A DNA stretch of 64,000 nt from assembly GCA_950295325.1 (NCBI GenBank), contig OX485805.1, positions 1,304,501 through 1,368,500 of the forward strand. The letters run 5' to 3'. Below the pieces are notes generated by a model that did no database searches, was not told the DNA's origin, and was given only the letters and a program-made list of their open reading frames with translations. Positions 22,601 to 35,716 of the stretch are shown here, piece by piece (positions within the stretch are counted from its first letter, which is position 1; the number at the start of each line of letters is the position of its first letter). The DNA comes from Polytrichum commune. Taxonomy: Eukaryota; Streptophyta; Polytrichopsida; Polytrichales; Polytrichaceae. Made by a program: the position numbers and the translations under genes.

Positions 22601-25600
22601 TGACATGTGAATTGCTAGAGTACATTAGAGCTATGATCCCCAAAGAGATAGATATCTGTTTGTTAGACCACACGAAGTGCATATCCTCTTGGGAGTATAA
22701 AATGCAATGAAGTAAAAGTCCAAGCCCTTCAGGAAATATATGAAGGTGCTTGGGAGGTTACAAACATGTATTTAATCCTAAAAGGGTCCCTTAAACAAGT
22801 GTCTTCATAGATTGCCACTCTGCAGTGGTTATGCTCTTTAGTGAGCTGCAACTACTAGAATTGCAAAATCATCAGCTGTAGAGTTTCAAAACAATAGAAG
22901 AAATTGTCCAAATTACTAAATTTAGGTTAAAGAAAACGAGTTTAATGTCGAATGAATACCTACAATATTTGAATACCTATGATATTTTGGCGGCTTTTCA
23001 CAATCACATGTTATTTTCATCTACCCTTTAAATATTGGCTCGACTAACCTAGGATACCTCTTTTTTGAGGATGCTCATGTAATGTATGAGAAATTTCTTA
23101 TAGTTTTCAAAGACAGCAACAAACCCATTGTTAATAGAGATTCCTTGTAGTTGGCAAATTGATATATACAATGGTAGCACATGTTTATGCAAGTCCTTGA
23201 CAATATGAGTAGTGTACTCAAATGCAAAGGGAGAACAATGGAGAACACAAACGACAGTGAAGGGAGTGAAGAGACCAAGATATTCAATGAGTTGACTTCA
23301 GAAATAGATGACATTATTAGTTTGTAGGCACTGAGCAGTCTCATTTGGTCAAAGCAGTTTGTACTGTAATATATTGATTTGTGCAGATTTCCTTAGAAGT
23401 TTTGTTTAGGGTCAGCCGATCGTAGATTTGAGCCCAAGTTTCTTGAAGTTCTCAGACTATAGTACTTCAAGCACGGTCTCAGTTTGCCTAATTTCACAAG
23501 TAGAAATTACAACTCGTCAATTTGAATTCAAGTAGCAGCACACCATGGATTGATTTCATTTCCACGCCTCAGAACCTGATCTCCTTCATCTGGGTATTGT
23601 GAACAAACCACCATTCTGGTTTGGACATATCCTGTGCTTCCAATTGTGAGTTGACATCACATTCTATCATATACCCTAGTGGCCTCATTCTTGTATGATC
23701 ATAGGTCAAATGTACTAACACAAGAACACACTACATATTGGTTAAATGAAGTGAAAGGTGAGCTCCAAGACTAATTGTACATGATTAAACTCTAAAATAT
23801 TTATAATAGTTTCAGGTTTGTTCTTTCAATTGGAAATTTGTGGGTGCATTTTATGAAGTCAGAAAATACCTTGGCAATATAAAAGTTCTGAGTTTCAATT
23901 CAATTTGTGATCAAGTAAATTAACATTGCAAGTAAGAAATGGTGGCACACATGTGTACATGTCTCCAATGGGTCCAGTGAGAACTCACTGGTGTGGTCTT
24001 CAATAGCCATGAATGATGGTGGTACGCCATTCCGTCAATTTATGGTCCAACTCCTAACTACCCTCTCCATTGCGATACCGTGGAGGCATTGAAGCAAGAC
24101 TCCTGTTGGGTTGTTAGAAATCAGTATCAATGTTGTCCGTCCCCACTTGCAATAGGGATAATGCACAGCATTACTTACCATCCCAGCATGATTGTGGTGG
24201 ATAATTTGAATGTGGTGTTCCAAAGCATGCCAATCTCCTAGCAAAGACTAGGTAGAGCTGAGATATAGTGCTGTCCAAATAACATCCATTGGTAATTAAT
24301 TTCATGCTTTTACATCTAATGAAAAAATCTACTAGAGGCTATCCCAAGAAATATTAACTGCTACAGTTCATATTTGTTAGAATTGTGCAGTTGCCTAATT
24401 AGTCAAGAGGGTGTTTTCCTCTTGCCAAGTCAGACAGTTAGGTACCTGTTAGCCTGCCATTCTGGACTTCAATGCACCATCTTTCTCATTATTAAGTTCA
24501 CGTCTGAAAAGGCACATCTATTTGAACTTGAAGTTACGTCAGGTAAGAAAATCTTGACGAGATCATCTGCATCAACATCTCCCTGTCAAGACTCAAAACT
24601 CTTGAGGACAGAACAAAGTCTCAGTATCAATGAACAACTAGTGTTCAATTGAAAATGAGAAGTCTGATCAGTCGTGGATAGGATGAGTTTATTGCTATTT
24701 TTGTTGGAAGCAGCATAGACTGCAGATGCCCGGGGTTAGCTCGCAATACCGCCATTCTCTGTCACTCTCTCACTTACGAATAATGGTGGATCTGCCCTAA
24801 TGATGCAAAGTGCATATTCATGGGTTACCACTAACATTGAAAGGTTGCTGGAAATATGGACGGAAACTTGTGATGATGATGATCGAAGGTACAGATTGAA
24901 TTCAAGGTGTTGTGCAGGTAAATCCCTAACAGTCTCCTTGGAATCCTCTCTGGCACGCCTGCCGACCTGCCCCCACATTCCTTGCCTGTTGCGAAGTGCA
25001 CATTCTTCCAGCTGCTCAGATTATGAGATGGTGGCCCGGCTGGCTGGAATATTGTCGCTACAGGTCGCCTTTTCTTGTTCTTTCTTTCCTACTGCGGACT
25101 TTGTTGCAACGGTGGAGACATGATGTTACAGCGGTGTTGCTGATTCTCCTAGTCCTGGTTGTCGATTTGGAGGCTGCATTGTCTCCCGGAGATGCCAGCT
25201 CAGAAGTGCAACAACCAGCTAGCACCCGCAATAGAATACTTAGAGTTGCAAGTTGTGCGAGTCTATCTCCATTTCTTCAAACTTGTCAATCCATGTTTCT
25301 TTCACCTTCTACCTCCTTGAAAGAAAATTTTGCACACATTGAAAGGAAATCTGCCTACCACCACCTTGCCACCTGGAAATCAAGCAATGCCAGTAATTTG
25401 GTGCAATTTCGTTAGTTAGCATTGCACAACAGCTTCCGTTCACTTAATGTGAAACTGGCATTGCAAATCCAATTTATAAGCGGAATCGGAACCCATTCCT
25501 GCTTCTTGAAAATTTCCTCTTCTCCGGGTTAACTTTGTGATCCCCCTGATCGTAATGTAGGCTCCGTTAGTTTCCAACGAGCATTGTAAACACCATCGCT

Positions 25601-25777
25601 ACTGGAATGCATTTCTGCTGCTTGGACGCTTTTTGGCAAATTCTGGGTTCATATCCTTTAGGCAATCAGATCCTACTTTTCTGCAATTTCGGACTACTTC
25701 TAAAATTATCGCCACCAATATATTCTTGCACAAATAGAGCTGCCTTTATGGTCCTCCGCTTGGACTATTAATCCACC
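22601..25777. other. Intergenic region between DZIP1-like and LEA_2 genes
   Basis: The first part is presumably 3' UTR of the DZIP1-like gene. From 22700 to about 24700 only short ORFs are present and none shows a domain. From about 24750 the DNA is less AT-rich with overlapping ORFs in two frames (24800-25123 and 24996-25415). Neither resembles a known protein, and they may lie in the promoter or a long 5' leader of the LEA_2 gene. Confidence 0.4.
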
Positions 25778-26440
25778 ATGGGCGCAGCAGGAAAGCTCAA
25801 CGTAACAATCGCGATGGTGGAGTCCGAGAAGGGATTCATGAATTGGTACCGAAACCTGTCACCGAAGTCGAAGAGGCGGTTGGGATTCTGCTGCAAATGG
25901 TTCGGCCCACCGTTGATCGTGCTCGCGGTGGCGATCCTTACCCTGAGCCAGACGATCTTCAAATTTAGGGACCCAGAGATCACTCTCACGGATGTCAAGT
26001 TCACGGGAGTGAAGGTGGACGCCACGAAGCCATTGACCGCGAACTCGGTGAACGCATCGCTGTCTGCCAACATGAATGTGCGCAACCCTAACCGATATAA
26101 CTTCAAGTTCAGCAACAGCACCATCCACGTCGTCTACCACGAGATCATGGTGGGCAACATTTCCATGCCCGCAGGTGAAATTCGGGCACAGCGAGCTGTT
26201 GACCTACCTGCGCTTGTCACCGTCGGCTCCCTGCGATTAGGGCGAGCCTTTGGTAACTTAACTCAAGACTTGGTGAAGGATGTGCTCCCCTTCTCCATGA
26301 GCACCATGATCCCTGGCCGTGTCAATGTGGTCCACTTGTTCAAGCTCAATGTGAAGCTCGAGTTCCACTGCGATGTTACCTTCTGGATCGGCAACTCCAC
26401 CATCAAGGATTACCTTTGCTGGCGGAAGGTGCACATGTGA
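25778..26440 (+). CDS. LEA_2 / NDR1-HIN1-like membrane-anchored protein
   Basis: A single-exon ORF of 220 residues. A short basic cytoplasmic N-terminus (PKSKRR at about 29-34) precedes one hydrophobic segment at about residues 42-61. The LEA_2 beta-sandwich domain follows at about 65-200, with the family's typical core NMNVRNPNRYNFKFSNSTIHV and a later FHCDVTFW strand. Several N-x-S/T sites (N92, N113, N127, N160, N206) fit an apoplastic or lumenal C-terminal part. Family knowledge: LEA_2/NHL proteins are linked to desiccation and stress tolerance or to pathogen response at the plasma membrane; the exact role here is unknown. ATG 25778 was chosen because CCACC precedes it; an internal ATG at codon 13 is an alternative. 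An AATAAA occurs at about 26577. The coding part is clearly more GC-rich than its surroundings. Confidence 0.9.
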   Translation: MGAAGKLNVTIAMVESEKGFMNWYRNLSPKSKRRLGFCCKWFGPPLIVLAVAILTLSQTIFKFRDPEITLTDVKFTGVKVDATKPLTANSVNASLSANMNVRNPNRYNFKFSNSTIHVVYHEIMVGNISMPAGEIRAQRAVDLPALVTVGSLRLGRAFGNLTQDLVKDVLPFSMSTMIPGRVNVVHLFKLNVKLEFHCDVTFWIGNSTIKDYLCWRKVHM

Positions 26441-28086
26441 TGAGACCTACTCCTGGTCCAGAGATTAATAGACTTCAATGTTGGTCAAAATCCAAATGAA
26501 TCAGTGCATGCTAAAGATCCTTGGAATTGGATTTCCCTGATTCTGTATTTAGTAGGTACTTAGGGAGACTGCATTAAATAAATCTGAAACTTCTACAACA
26601 TTTGTAGAGAGGAGAAATTACGAAAAATCCAAAACCAGAACGATGAAGAGTTAATGTGGTCGAGGTACTTCAACGTACTGTAGTAGATCTAAGTGAACAG
26701 ATTTTAGAGAATTTGTGATGAAAATTCTATATTCTTCTCATATATTGATGAAATTAGCTGCTGCGGCACGGACTCTGGAATCTGGCACGCCTCCGTTGAA
26801 GGAAGGTAACAGCACCAGCTACAACTATACTGAATCGAAACTACAAGATCATCGCTTCTTGCAGAAGAGCGGACCTGTTGGTGTATGGATGCAATTGATC
26901 TTGTCGATTATGCTGCTTCATATTTTCCGGAAAATTGTAGATCTACTAAGTTCTTACAATAGAATGTTACAACCCTGAGCTTACGTGCAGTGGTTTCAAT
27001 TAGACATTTCGATAGAGCTCAAATCCAACATAGGCATTAATGTGTGCTGCCATTTGCGATTGTTATAAAATGTTGGCCCAGCTGGAAAATTCAGGTTTTA
27101 TCAGAGGTGTGGGTACGTAATTTTAAAAATTAAGTAAACTCTTTGATCTGGCACCAATCCTTTAAAGTGAAGATGAATCAGGCACTTAGAGTGTATCAGG
27201 ATCACAGGTTGAAAACCGAGCTGTGAGTGATCACATGTCTCTTAATTCTCAGCACCCTCGCACAAACTTTTACAAAGCTCTCTACCTGATAGTGTGCAAG
27301 CTCACGAAACATGGCAGCCTCAAACCCTCTTCGGAGGGTTCCTATTCAACAAGGACCTAGCATTGTGTCGATTCAAAATTGAACTCTTGATCAGTTTGTC
27401 TCAACTCATTCAATCCATTTTTTCATTTGCAACACAGGCAGACTTGTTAAAGAATCTACATTTGCAACATTGGCATACTTGTTAAGACCCTGCTAAGAAC
27501 CCCCGAAGAACACAATCTCAAAGTTAGATAAGTCTCCTTGAACTAGCGATGTGCTACAAAGCGCATTATCTGCAAGTTTGATATTTAAACTTAGATAGGC
27601 TAGTCTATATTGGATCCCCACAGGAACCTGGTACAAAAGGTAGGTTGACCAGTTATATCCCTACTGGTATCCAGTGGATTTAGTGTCATATTCGTTGTCA
27701 ACTTTGTGACATTCTTAGTTTCCACCGAGAGAATGTCATATATGTGACATTCTTGTGCTCAATAAGTTGACATTAACGCAGTCAAAACGCTTTTGCTGAT
27801 AAATTTGCACCAGTGGTTCCAATTTCCAACCTTAAAGAAAAAAAAATCCAGAATATGTAAGAGAATTGTGATGCACGCCTGTATAATTGCTTGGGTAATG
27901 AGGCTGCCAGGGTGGCCTTTATTTTCATGCAGGAACCATCAAAAACATTGAAATCCGGCGGGATTTGTTTCATCCAGAAGAAAAACAACAGAAAAAAGGG
28001 ATCAGTAGCAGTTACAGCAAGATCAGTTACTAGGATATTGCACATTTATTAAAGGTTTCGCAACTGTGGTAATTCATAGTTATTTG
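26441..28086. other. Spacer between convergent LEA_2 and PAR1 genes
   Basis: It contains the 3' ends of two convergent genes: AATAAA at about 26577 for LEA_2 and, on the minus strand, AATAAA at 28045-28050 about 37 bases after the PAR1 stop. The ORF at 26715-26978 has no recognisable domain. Nothing else was seen. Confidence 0.45.
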
Positions 28087-30731
28087 CTAGTGGAAGTAAG
28101 CCTCGTACAGAAGCTCCTCATCATCAAGCCCACGCCCATCCGCCATGGCCTTGACTTGCTGCTGAAGCAGCGACTCCTGTTGCTGTTGTTGCTGGAACAT
28201 CATGAGTGCAGAGTCGTAGCTGACTGGAGACACTGAAGGTTCAACTACGCCAGGTGCGGTGGCTGGAGGTGATGGTGCTGATCCAGTCGAAGAAGAAGAT
28301 GCAGGGCTGGGTGGTGAAGGGGAGGTAGAAGGTTGTCCAGCCGAGTTTTTGGGGAAGTTGAGATTGAAAGGGGTTCCGGATGGTCCTGCGCTCTGAATGT
28401 CCGCACTTGGGGGAGCAGGAGGAGAGGGATTAGTACTGGTGTCAATTCCTGAGCCTTTCTGGATGGGTGGAGCACCGGAAGGAGCAGGAGTGGGGTCCAT
28501 TCCAAGGCGAGGGCCGTGTCTGGGACCGTATCCTCTGCCGCTTGCACCGTTCTCTGGAATATGCCCTCCAGCCATCGGAGCCAAAGCGCCATCGCTGGTG
28601 TACCTGCAACATGTATATGGAATTAAACCAACTGGGTTTCTGATGTGCACAAAACCAGGAAGAACTCTTGAGATAAGGCCCTGTAGAACAGTTTCGGTTT
28701 CTGAATCAGTTGTGATGCTTCCATCCATACATTGATGATATTTTGTTTTTTCACAAAGAAGAGCAACAACATGCTTGGAAGAGGACTATCAGAGGAATCC
28801 ATTCATGTAATTGGAATAAAAATAATTGGGTTGCTGATGTGCACAAAACTAGGAAGAATTCTTGAGATAAAGCCCTGTACAACACTTGGCAACTCGCCCC
28901 TGTAGAACAAGTTACACTTTCTAAATCAGTTGTAACGCGTCTAATCATGAACTGATGATATCTCGCAAAGAAGGAAAATGTCCTTGAAAAGATGACTATC
29001 AGCGGAATCCCATTGGTGTAAATGGAATTAAGCTAACTGCGTTTCTGATGTGCACAAAACTAGGAAGAATTTTTGAGATAAGGCTCCATAGAACGCTTGG
29101 CAACTCGCCCCTGTACAGCAGTTTTGATGCTCAATTAATGAATTCATGCTGATATTTTGATATTCCTCAAAGAAGAGCAACAACATGCTTAAAAAGGGGC
29201 AATCAAAGGAATGATCCATTCATATCATGTGTGTCTAAATTAGATAAGGTTTGCACATTCAGTGTCATTCTTGAAATGATTTATCTGAAGCAATTTTGCA
29301 AAAAGCACACCACCCAGCCTACCCGAGCTAGGTGGATTTTTTCACTTCTTAAAAAAATCCTAGAATTTCAAAGAATCAATAATCTTATAAATGCCTGCGA
29401 TGTACAACATTAGATCCAAGACACTTCTTCTTAGACGCTGAGAAACAAGAGATTATGTTGGTGTTGAATTTTGGCTAGAGTTGGATTGGTACAGTACCTG
29501 GGCATATATAGGCGGCGAAGAGCCTGCTCATCCATGGCCTTCTTGATGGGGTCGACGATCAGGCGCCGAGAGCGCACCTTGTGGGTCTTGCACAGCTGCG
29601 GCAGATACATGCCTGCCATGAAATACACTCATGTTTTGCATCACAAAAAGGAATCAAAATTATTTCAAATATCACTTGAGATCAATAGTTGTAGAGTGGA
29701 TCTGTGCACTTAACATATTTTTGAGGGAAGGGATTGGGCAGTGACCTTCGCCGGCAGCGAGGCTGATGTAAAGGTCGATGATGTTGGGGCAGTTGTTGAG
29801 GCACTCTGGGGAGCACAGCATCTCCTGGAAGTGTGAATCCAACAAAAGGTCGGTGGAGAGACCGAACGACATCCGCTCCAGTCCACATGACTTCACACAT
29901 TCGTCTGATTCGATCCACTCCTCTTGCTTTTCGGCCATGATGATGGATGACTGCATCACACATTGACCAAAAATTTCATAAATTTCCAAACGCAACGTGG
30001 CAAGAAATTTGTTAAGAAGTTGAGAAGTTGACAGAAATTTGTATATACATATATCATATATACTAGACCTCAGTGTGTGTGTGTGTGTGTGTGTGTATCG
30101 TGAGCAGCAGCAGATTCTATAACGGCAGAGTAATTGGTCCATCATTTGGCGCAGAAGGCTTTTGTAATTGAGTCTGAGAGTTGTACGTAAATTACCTGGC
30201 ATTCAACGTGCATCGTGGCATCTTTGCCTCTGTACTTCTCCAGCACGCAGCGCGCACCGGATGAGGAGACGGAAAATGCACAATCCTCAATTGGCAGATC
30301 CTCACATTCCAACTTCCCTGCAGAATCACACAATTCCAAGTTACGGCACAAGAAGATAATGTCAACTATCATGCCTCTGTACGGTCACCCTCCTGTAAAA
30401 TTTTCAGTGTGCATCATTTGAGGTAATGTTTGTGAATTGGAGAGAATAAGTGAGACTTGTGCTGTTTCATTGATGTTGTTGATGGAAAGTGCAACAACCG
30501 TTGAGTATGGAGAAGAACTGTTTGTTGCAGGGGTTGATTCACTGGTGATTTGTATCTGAATCTTACGTATTTTTGCAGGATAATTACGCTTGCATAGAAG
30601 CCACTAAAGAATATAAATGAATAATTGAGAAATATAAAGAAAGGATTGAAGAACCAACCAAGGACACCAAGGAGACATGATAGGGAAAGAGCAATAAGAA
30701 TGGCAGGCAACACTTCTCGCAACGGCGTCAT
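28087..30731 (-). CDS. PAR1: PAR1-family secreted protein with Pro/Gln-rich tail
   Basis: Five exons on the minus strand, in order 30731-30668, 30317-30196, 29950-29746, 29612-29498 and 28603-28087, join in frame to 340 residues. All introns are GT-AG with consistent phases. Residues 1-22 form a signal peptide (hydrophobic AILIALSLSCLLG). The PAR1 domain (about 23-165) has the family's cysteine pattern: CEDLPIEDCAFSVSSSGARC, WIESDECVKSCGL, LCSPECLNNCPNI(I)DLY, LAAGEG and YLPQLC. Family knowledge: PAR1 was described as photoassimilate-responsive in tobacco; its biochemical role is not established. Typical members end near 180-200 residues, whereas here about 170 further residues follow, rich in Pro, Ser and Gly, with a glutamine run near residue 310 and an acidic end. 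Most of the tail is in the last exon. Secretion to the apoplast is inferred. Confidence 0.9.
28610..29230. repeat. Three-unit tandem repeat in PAR1 intron 4
   Basis: Three diverged copies of a roughly 200-base unit begin near 28615, 28808 and 29022. Each contains TGATGTGCACAAAAC, AGGAAGAA, TTGAGATAA and GAAGAGCAACAACATGCTT or variants. They are intronic and have no shared reading frame. Confidence 0.8.
30073..30096. repeat. (GT)n microsatellite in PAR1 intron 2
   Basis: Twelve GT dinucleotides lie in the intron between exons 2 and 3 of the minus-strand PAR1 gene. Confidence 0.85.
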
Positions 30732-33700
30732 TGCAAGCAGAATGATACACGATCGAATAGTTTGTTGTTCTTGCAGGTACTGTTTTCAGCTACAGTTCAT
30801 GAGACCTGAACAAATGTCACAAGGATAAGCACATGGGGATCTTCGAAGTTTCAAAATTAGAGAGCGATCTTCAAGATGATGATCATTATCACGTCCAACA
30901 GTAATTAATTAGCAGGCAAGTCTACTAATTCCTTATGCAAATAGGTTTCAAAGACTCAGAAATCCATCCTCCATTGATTGTTACAAGATTCAATGAGCAT
31001 AAATCCTTTCGTAAGTAGTGATCTGGCACAGAAACTCCACTGTAACCTGTGCCAAAAAAATTGATATTCTTGACATCTTGAATGTATTCAATTTTCTTTT
31101 CAAACGACTTAGCGTTGCATGAGTGTCGGTCACAAAATGTTATAAATAAACGCCGGTTCCTAATCACAGTAGCGACTTGAATACCAATGTACGACGAATC
31201 TCTGCCTCAAGAAAACCGAACACGAAGAGATGCAGTGCAATGATGTAACAGTTACGGTATTCACATTTAAACGAACCGGCTGGGTAACTAATCTCGATGA
31301 AGTGACACCAGAAATTTAAGGTTCACCGAAACAGTATACATCTAAACTAATCCACACAGGAATGACAAATACTCTTCTTAGCGCCATTAACTGCACATAG
31401 GAATGATTTGTAATTTCCTCCCGAAAGTTACTCCCTGCATGAATCTGTTGCCCCAATGCTCCCGATTAATCCCCCCGGCAATTCAAGTCGATTCGACTGA
31501 TCCAAATCCTTAAGACGCAAACTGATGATCTGAGACAGCAGTCACATGAGATTAAACCAACCTGGGTGAGTAATAACTTCCTTTGTGGCACTGACGTGCT
31601 CTCCTTTGTGGAGAGGTTATGATGGGTGGAGGGGTGCGAGGGAGAAGCAAGGGGGTGCATCTATTATGTAGCGACGAGGCAGATGGTTTGAAGAAGGTGA
31701 AGAAGGAGCAGTCGCACCTCCGCGCGCATGCAGGGTGATCCGATGATGTATGCCTCTCTGGAAATAACCAACTTCTCAAATTAATCAAACAGACAGAAGT
31801 CTCCATGACATGCACAAACTCACTCTTCACTCACTCGCCTGCCAAACTCATAAGTCTCATGTCACGTCGATCCTCCTGTGAACTGCCTGCTTGAGTCACC
31901 TTGAGCGCCTGCGGTTGGTTAATCGTTACTTTGAGTTTGGTGATGATTTGTGAGTCATGAGTTGTTGAATGTTGATTGCCAGCTTCGCATGACCCCCGTG
32001 GCGACAGTTGATCTCTCTCCTCCTACTGTCATTCATCTTCATCAGATTCGGTTCAGGTCCCACGTCCCATATTCTGTCATTCATCTTCATTGTTCGTGAA
32101 TCTCCACAATCTGATCTGTATCTCTTCCATCTTCAATTCCACTCCGTCATCCTCTTCCATCTCGTAAAGCCCTGGCTTAGATTTTCCCTGTGGGAAGAGC
32201 GGGCGCCTTACCCGCCGTGCATCACAACGGGACTTCAAACATAACGGCATATGAACCGTAGATCCTCGCACGCATCCGATGGCTGAAATATGATCAGGAC
32301 TTTACGTTCCATAATGCCCTCACAACGGGGCAGTCCACAAATAATGGCCATATTCTCGGGCAGGCCATTAAATTTTGCAAAATGCCCTGTTCTGAGGGTA
32401 TTATCTATTACATAAAACCCACCAAAAAATTGTGTAGTGTTAATGGAGGGTGCCTTATGATGCATCAATGCCGGAGGAAAACAAGGAAGGATTATTCCAT
32501 AATTGGCCCTAAGTTGTTGATCAAATCCATAATTGTGCAGTGCAAAATTTCATAGAATGCTTTATGCTCAATAAGGCCCTTAGGACATGGCCTTTTGCGA
32601 ATGCAAGTCAATCCTCCAGCACGCCCTTATTCATGGACTGCCCCACCTTTGGGACCTTATCTATTATCATGTCTTGTTTCTCCTTCCAAGGGGTGGACTC
32701 TTCATACCACATACGAACTAACGTGAGTGTAAGAAGGGGTATTGTTTGAGACATTAATTAGCGTACCTAGCATACATAAGGGAGCCGTATTATTTTTCTC
32801 TAGTGTGTACATTTAAAAAGGTTATTAATTTTTTTGAAGTAATGGTAGATGTACAAAAGGGGACCCTAAGGTTTTGAGAAAAACTCGCCAATAGATGTGC
32901 TACTTTCATCCAATACACATTTTCATTGATTATTGTCATCTGGTAATAGTCCTCAATTACTATCTTGTCCAATGTTGTTAGGGTTTGCATTTGGGTTTTT
33001 GGTTTTACCATGAGGCTCTTGAAGCGCTCTAGGTTCCCTTGAGTTTTGCTCCATAAGTTAAGGCTAAGATATTGAGCTCTTGTCTTTGTTTGTTTGATGC
33101 AATCATTGAGTTACATGTTATGAATGAAACATGTTCGATGACATTCTCATTGGAAAGTGAAGATGGTTTTCTTATGTAATAAAGGGCCTATTTATAATGT
33201 ATATACTTAGCAGAGGCATTTATCACATGAAATTAAAAAAAAACTCGATATAAACACCTGAGTCCATTTTCTAGCATGCCGTTAATATGTATACATTTGC
33301 TTTTCTCTACAAACCTCTCATATATATAGGGGGTTTAATTTCACAATGATTGACACGTACGTCATTTAAGTTTCCAATGAAGAGTCCACCCCCAGGTTTC
33401 TCCTCCATACATAAAAACCATGCCATAGATTTCCCTTTGAGGAAGGCGGGCGCCTCATATGGCGAAGTTGCCCACCGTAAATAAAAGGCGGGCCTTTTGC
33501 GTAACATCATTGAAACTATAGACCTTCCTCATGAATCTAAATATTGAAATCCGAGTCAATGCTTTACATGCAATAAAGCCCCAACCCTAGGGCGCTATTT
33601 GTCGTCGGTCGGAATGCACTTAATTTAAGAATCTCCCTACTAGGTGTATTAGCACATTTTTCCCACACACATTGCACTATTGTCACCTACATTGTGCATG

Positions 33701-35479
33701 TGTAGTGCATTGTTTCTCGTGCATTTCACACGTGTAAGTGCACTCAACCTAATGGAATTCAATTCCTCATTATTCCCAACTCCATCTCCAACCTATTGTA
33801 AAAGAGCTTTGATGTGATATCCAAATAAAAGTCCTAGTCCATATTTACAATATTCTAAATTGCATCACACGATAGATATGTACAAATGATTATGTTGATA
33901 TCACAATCATTGTTTTAAAACACTTTTTATTGTCTTGATATTATATAGATCCAACAGCAACACATACACATTTATATATTTCTTCATCATATGTTAATAA
34001 CATAACATTCAAGTAACCACTATGGGTTCACATATGCCACCATAAATTTGGGTATATTGGGATTGTATCGATAAAATCCATCGATAACATTAAGGCAACC
34101 AAAAAGTTTAGATTTTGAGATTACGTCTAGAATCACATAAATATGTCTTTTTCAATTTATTATATGTTGTTAAAATGTGTTCTTTCTATAGCAAAATGTC
34201 CCAGGTTTGGAATTGCAGGGGATTTATGCCCGTGCATCAATCCCCCATCAAAACACATGACATTATGGCTTGAAATATTGCACACTTGACAAATTTGTTT
34301 ATCATTTCTTTACAACATGTGCCAAATCGAAAGAGAGACAAAAAAAAAAAGGGACAATTATAACATGTCCATGGATATAAAGAATCAAATTTTATAATAA
34401 AAATTCAAGCACGTCCCAAAACCTAAACATTAGGGTGGGAAAAATCACCATTGACTGCAATCACCCAAATTGGGACGTGGCTGCATTACTTTGCCTAAAC
34501 TCTACATTGGTGCCATTTTAGGTGGGCCAGAGCCCATTCAGAGGTAGAAAATAAGTCACTGTCCATTTAAGCACCAAAACCAAATTTAACCCTTCTACCT
34601 CACATATAGTATAGTATAGTATAGTAGGTAAGGATCGACCAAAAGCCACATATAATACACTATTTGTCCCAATGAATACGTGTGGTACTAATATACAAAA
34701 CAAGCACTATATTGTCAAATCTCAACATTAGTGAGAACTAATCTTTTCACTAAGTGATACGAAATACATGGATACATGCTCATTTACCATACATTTTCAA
34801 GAAAATTAGTGCGTGCTCTTAGGTGCTTTGAAGCTTGAGATTGCAACTCTGGGAATCGTTCTCGATGGTGCAGCTGCAACAACAACTTCAAACATTGTAA
34901 AATGATATGATAGCATTGCTATTCATCATAAACTAACGAAAACAATGACGAAAACACTTTGAACATGATTTTGTCGGTTTGCAACCCTAGATCTTATGGT
35001 GGCACTAACTCCATAGTATACCCACTATGTATCACCTTTCGTTAACTTTTCCACACACACTAATAACCAACCTTCACTCAATGGAATACTCAGTGTAGTT
35101 GATTCCATGAACAAGGAGAACACAGACCACTACGTACAGATGAGGCTGTTGAGTTTGAGAAATAATCGGTTGAAGTTCAAAAAGACTTCAGGAAAACTAC
35201 CAATCATTTAGAGGAATCTGTGGAACATACCTCCAATTAGTAAAAGAAAAAGGAAAAGCCGAATTATCACAACATACGACTGGTTAGATTTGGAAACAGT
35301 AGCTAGGACCTTGACCGATTATGCACAAAAATCTCCCTCGGACACCGAGTCGATTCCTTTACCAAAGTCCCAGCTGTCAAAGCACTCAAAGGAGATCCAC
35401 TGATGAGGAAATGGGATCGGCTCACAGCAGACGAAGAACGAACTACACCACACTCTTTAACTCACCACCCACTTGGCTC
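30732..35479. other. PAR1 upstream region and repeat-rich spacer
   Basis: The part up to about 32000 is probably the PAR1 promoter and 5' leader; no exon or TATA box could be placed. Two diverged related segments occur at about 32180-32330 and 33430-33590 (shared GCGGGCGCCT and similar downstream pattern). Inverted GGGTGGACTCTTCAT copies lie near 32690 and 33378. A short TATAG tandem repeat is at 34605-34626. No gene was recognised. Confidence 0.4.
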
Positions 35480-35483
35480 TTAA

Positions 35484-35716
35484 CCCTTAAAGGACAATGC
35501 TGCCCCACGGGCTTGGTATTATTTTGGGAGAATCTTGTTCAAAACTTCTACTCCATTGCACCAAATGGGGTTTTTAGAATGCCAAATCGAGCACCTTAGC
35601 AAGATCTATACTTCTTTAGAATAGAGCCTATGTAAATTAATTGGTTAATCATGCTTTAAATGAATTTTAAAACAAATTTTGGGTGTGGTATCGGGAAAGC
35701 ATATGTCCTTTAAGGG
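35484..35716. mobile_element. TTAA-flanked MITE, piggyBac-like ends
   Basis: A 233-bp segment begins CCCTTAAAGGACA and ends with the exact inverse TGTCCTTTAAGGG, each flanked by TTAA (35480-35483 and 35717-35720). After one gap the repeats continue with ATGCT. A TTAA target site and CCC termini are the signature of the piggyBac superfamily. There is no coding capacity. The short terminal repeat means an origin in another TTAA-preferring family cannot be excluded. Confidence 0.6.

Noticed and set aside
24800-25415. Two overlapping ORFs upstream of the LEA_2 gene
   Set aside because: No recognisable domain or splice partner; more likely promoter or leader sequence.
28397-28735. 112-codon plus-strand ORF
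   Set aside because: Antisense of the Pro-rich last exon of the PAR1 gene.
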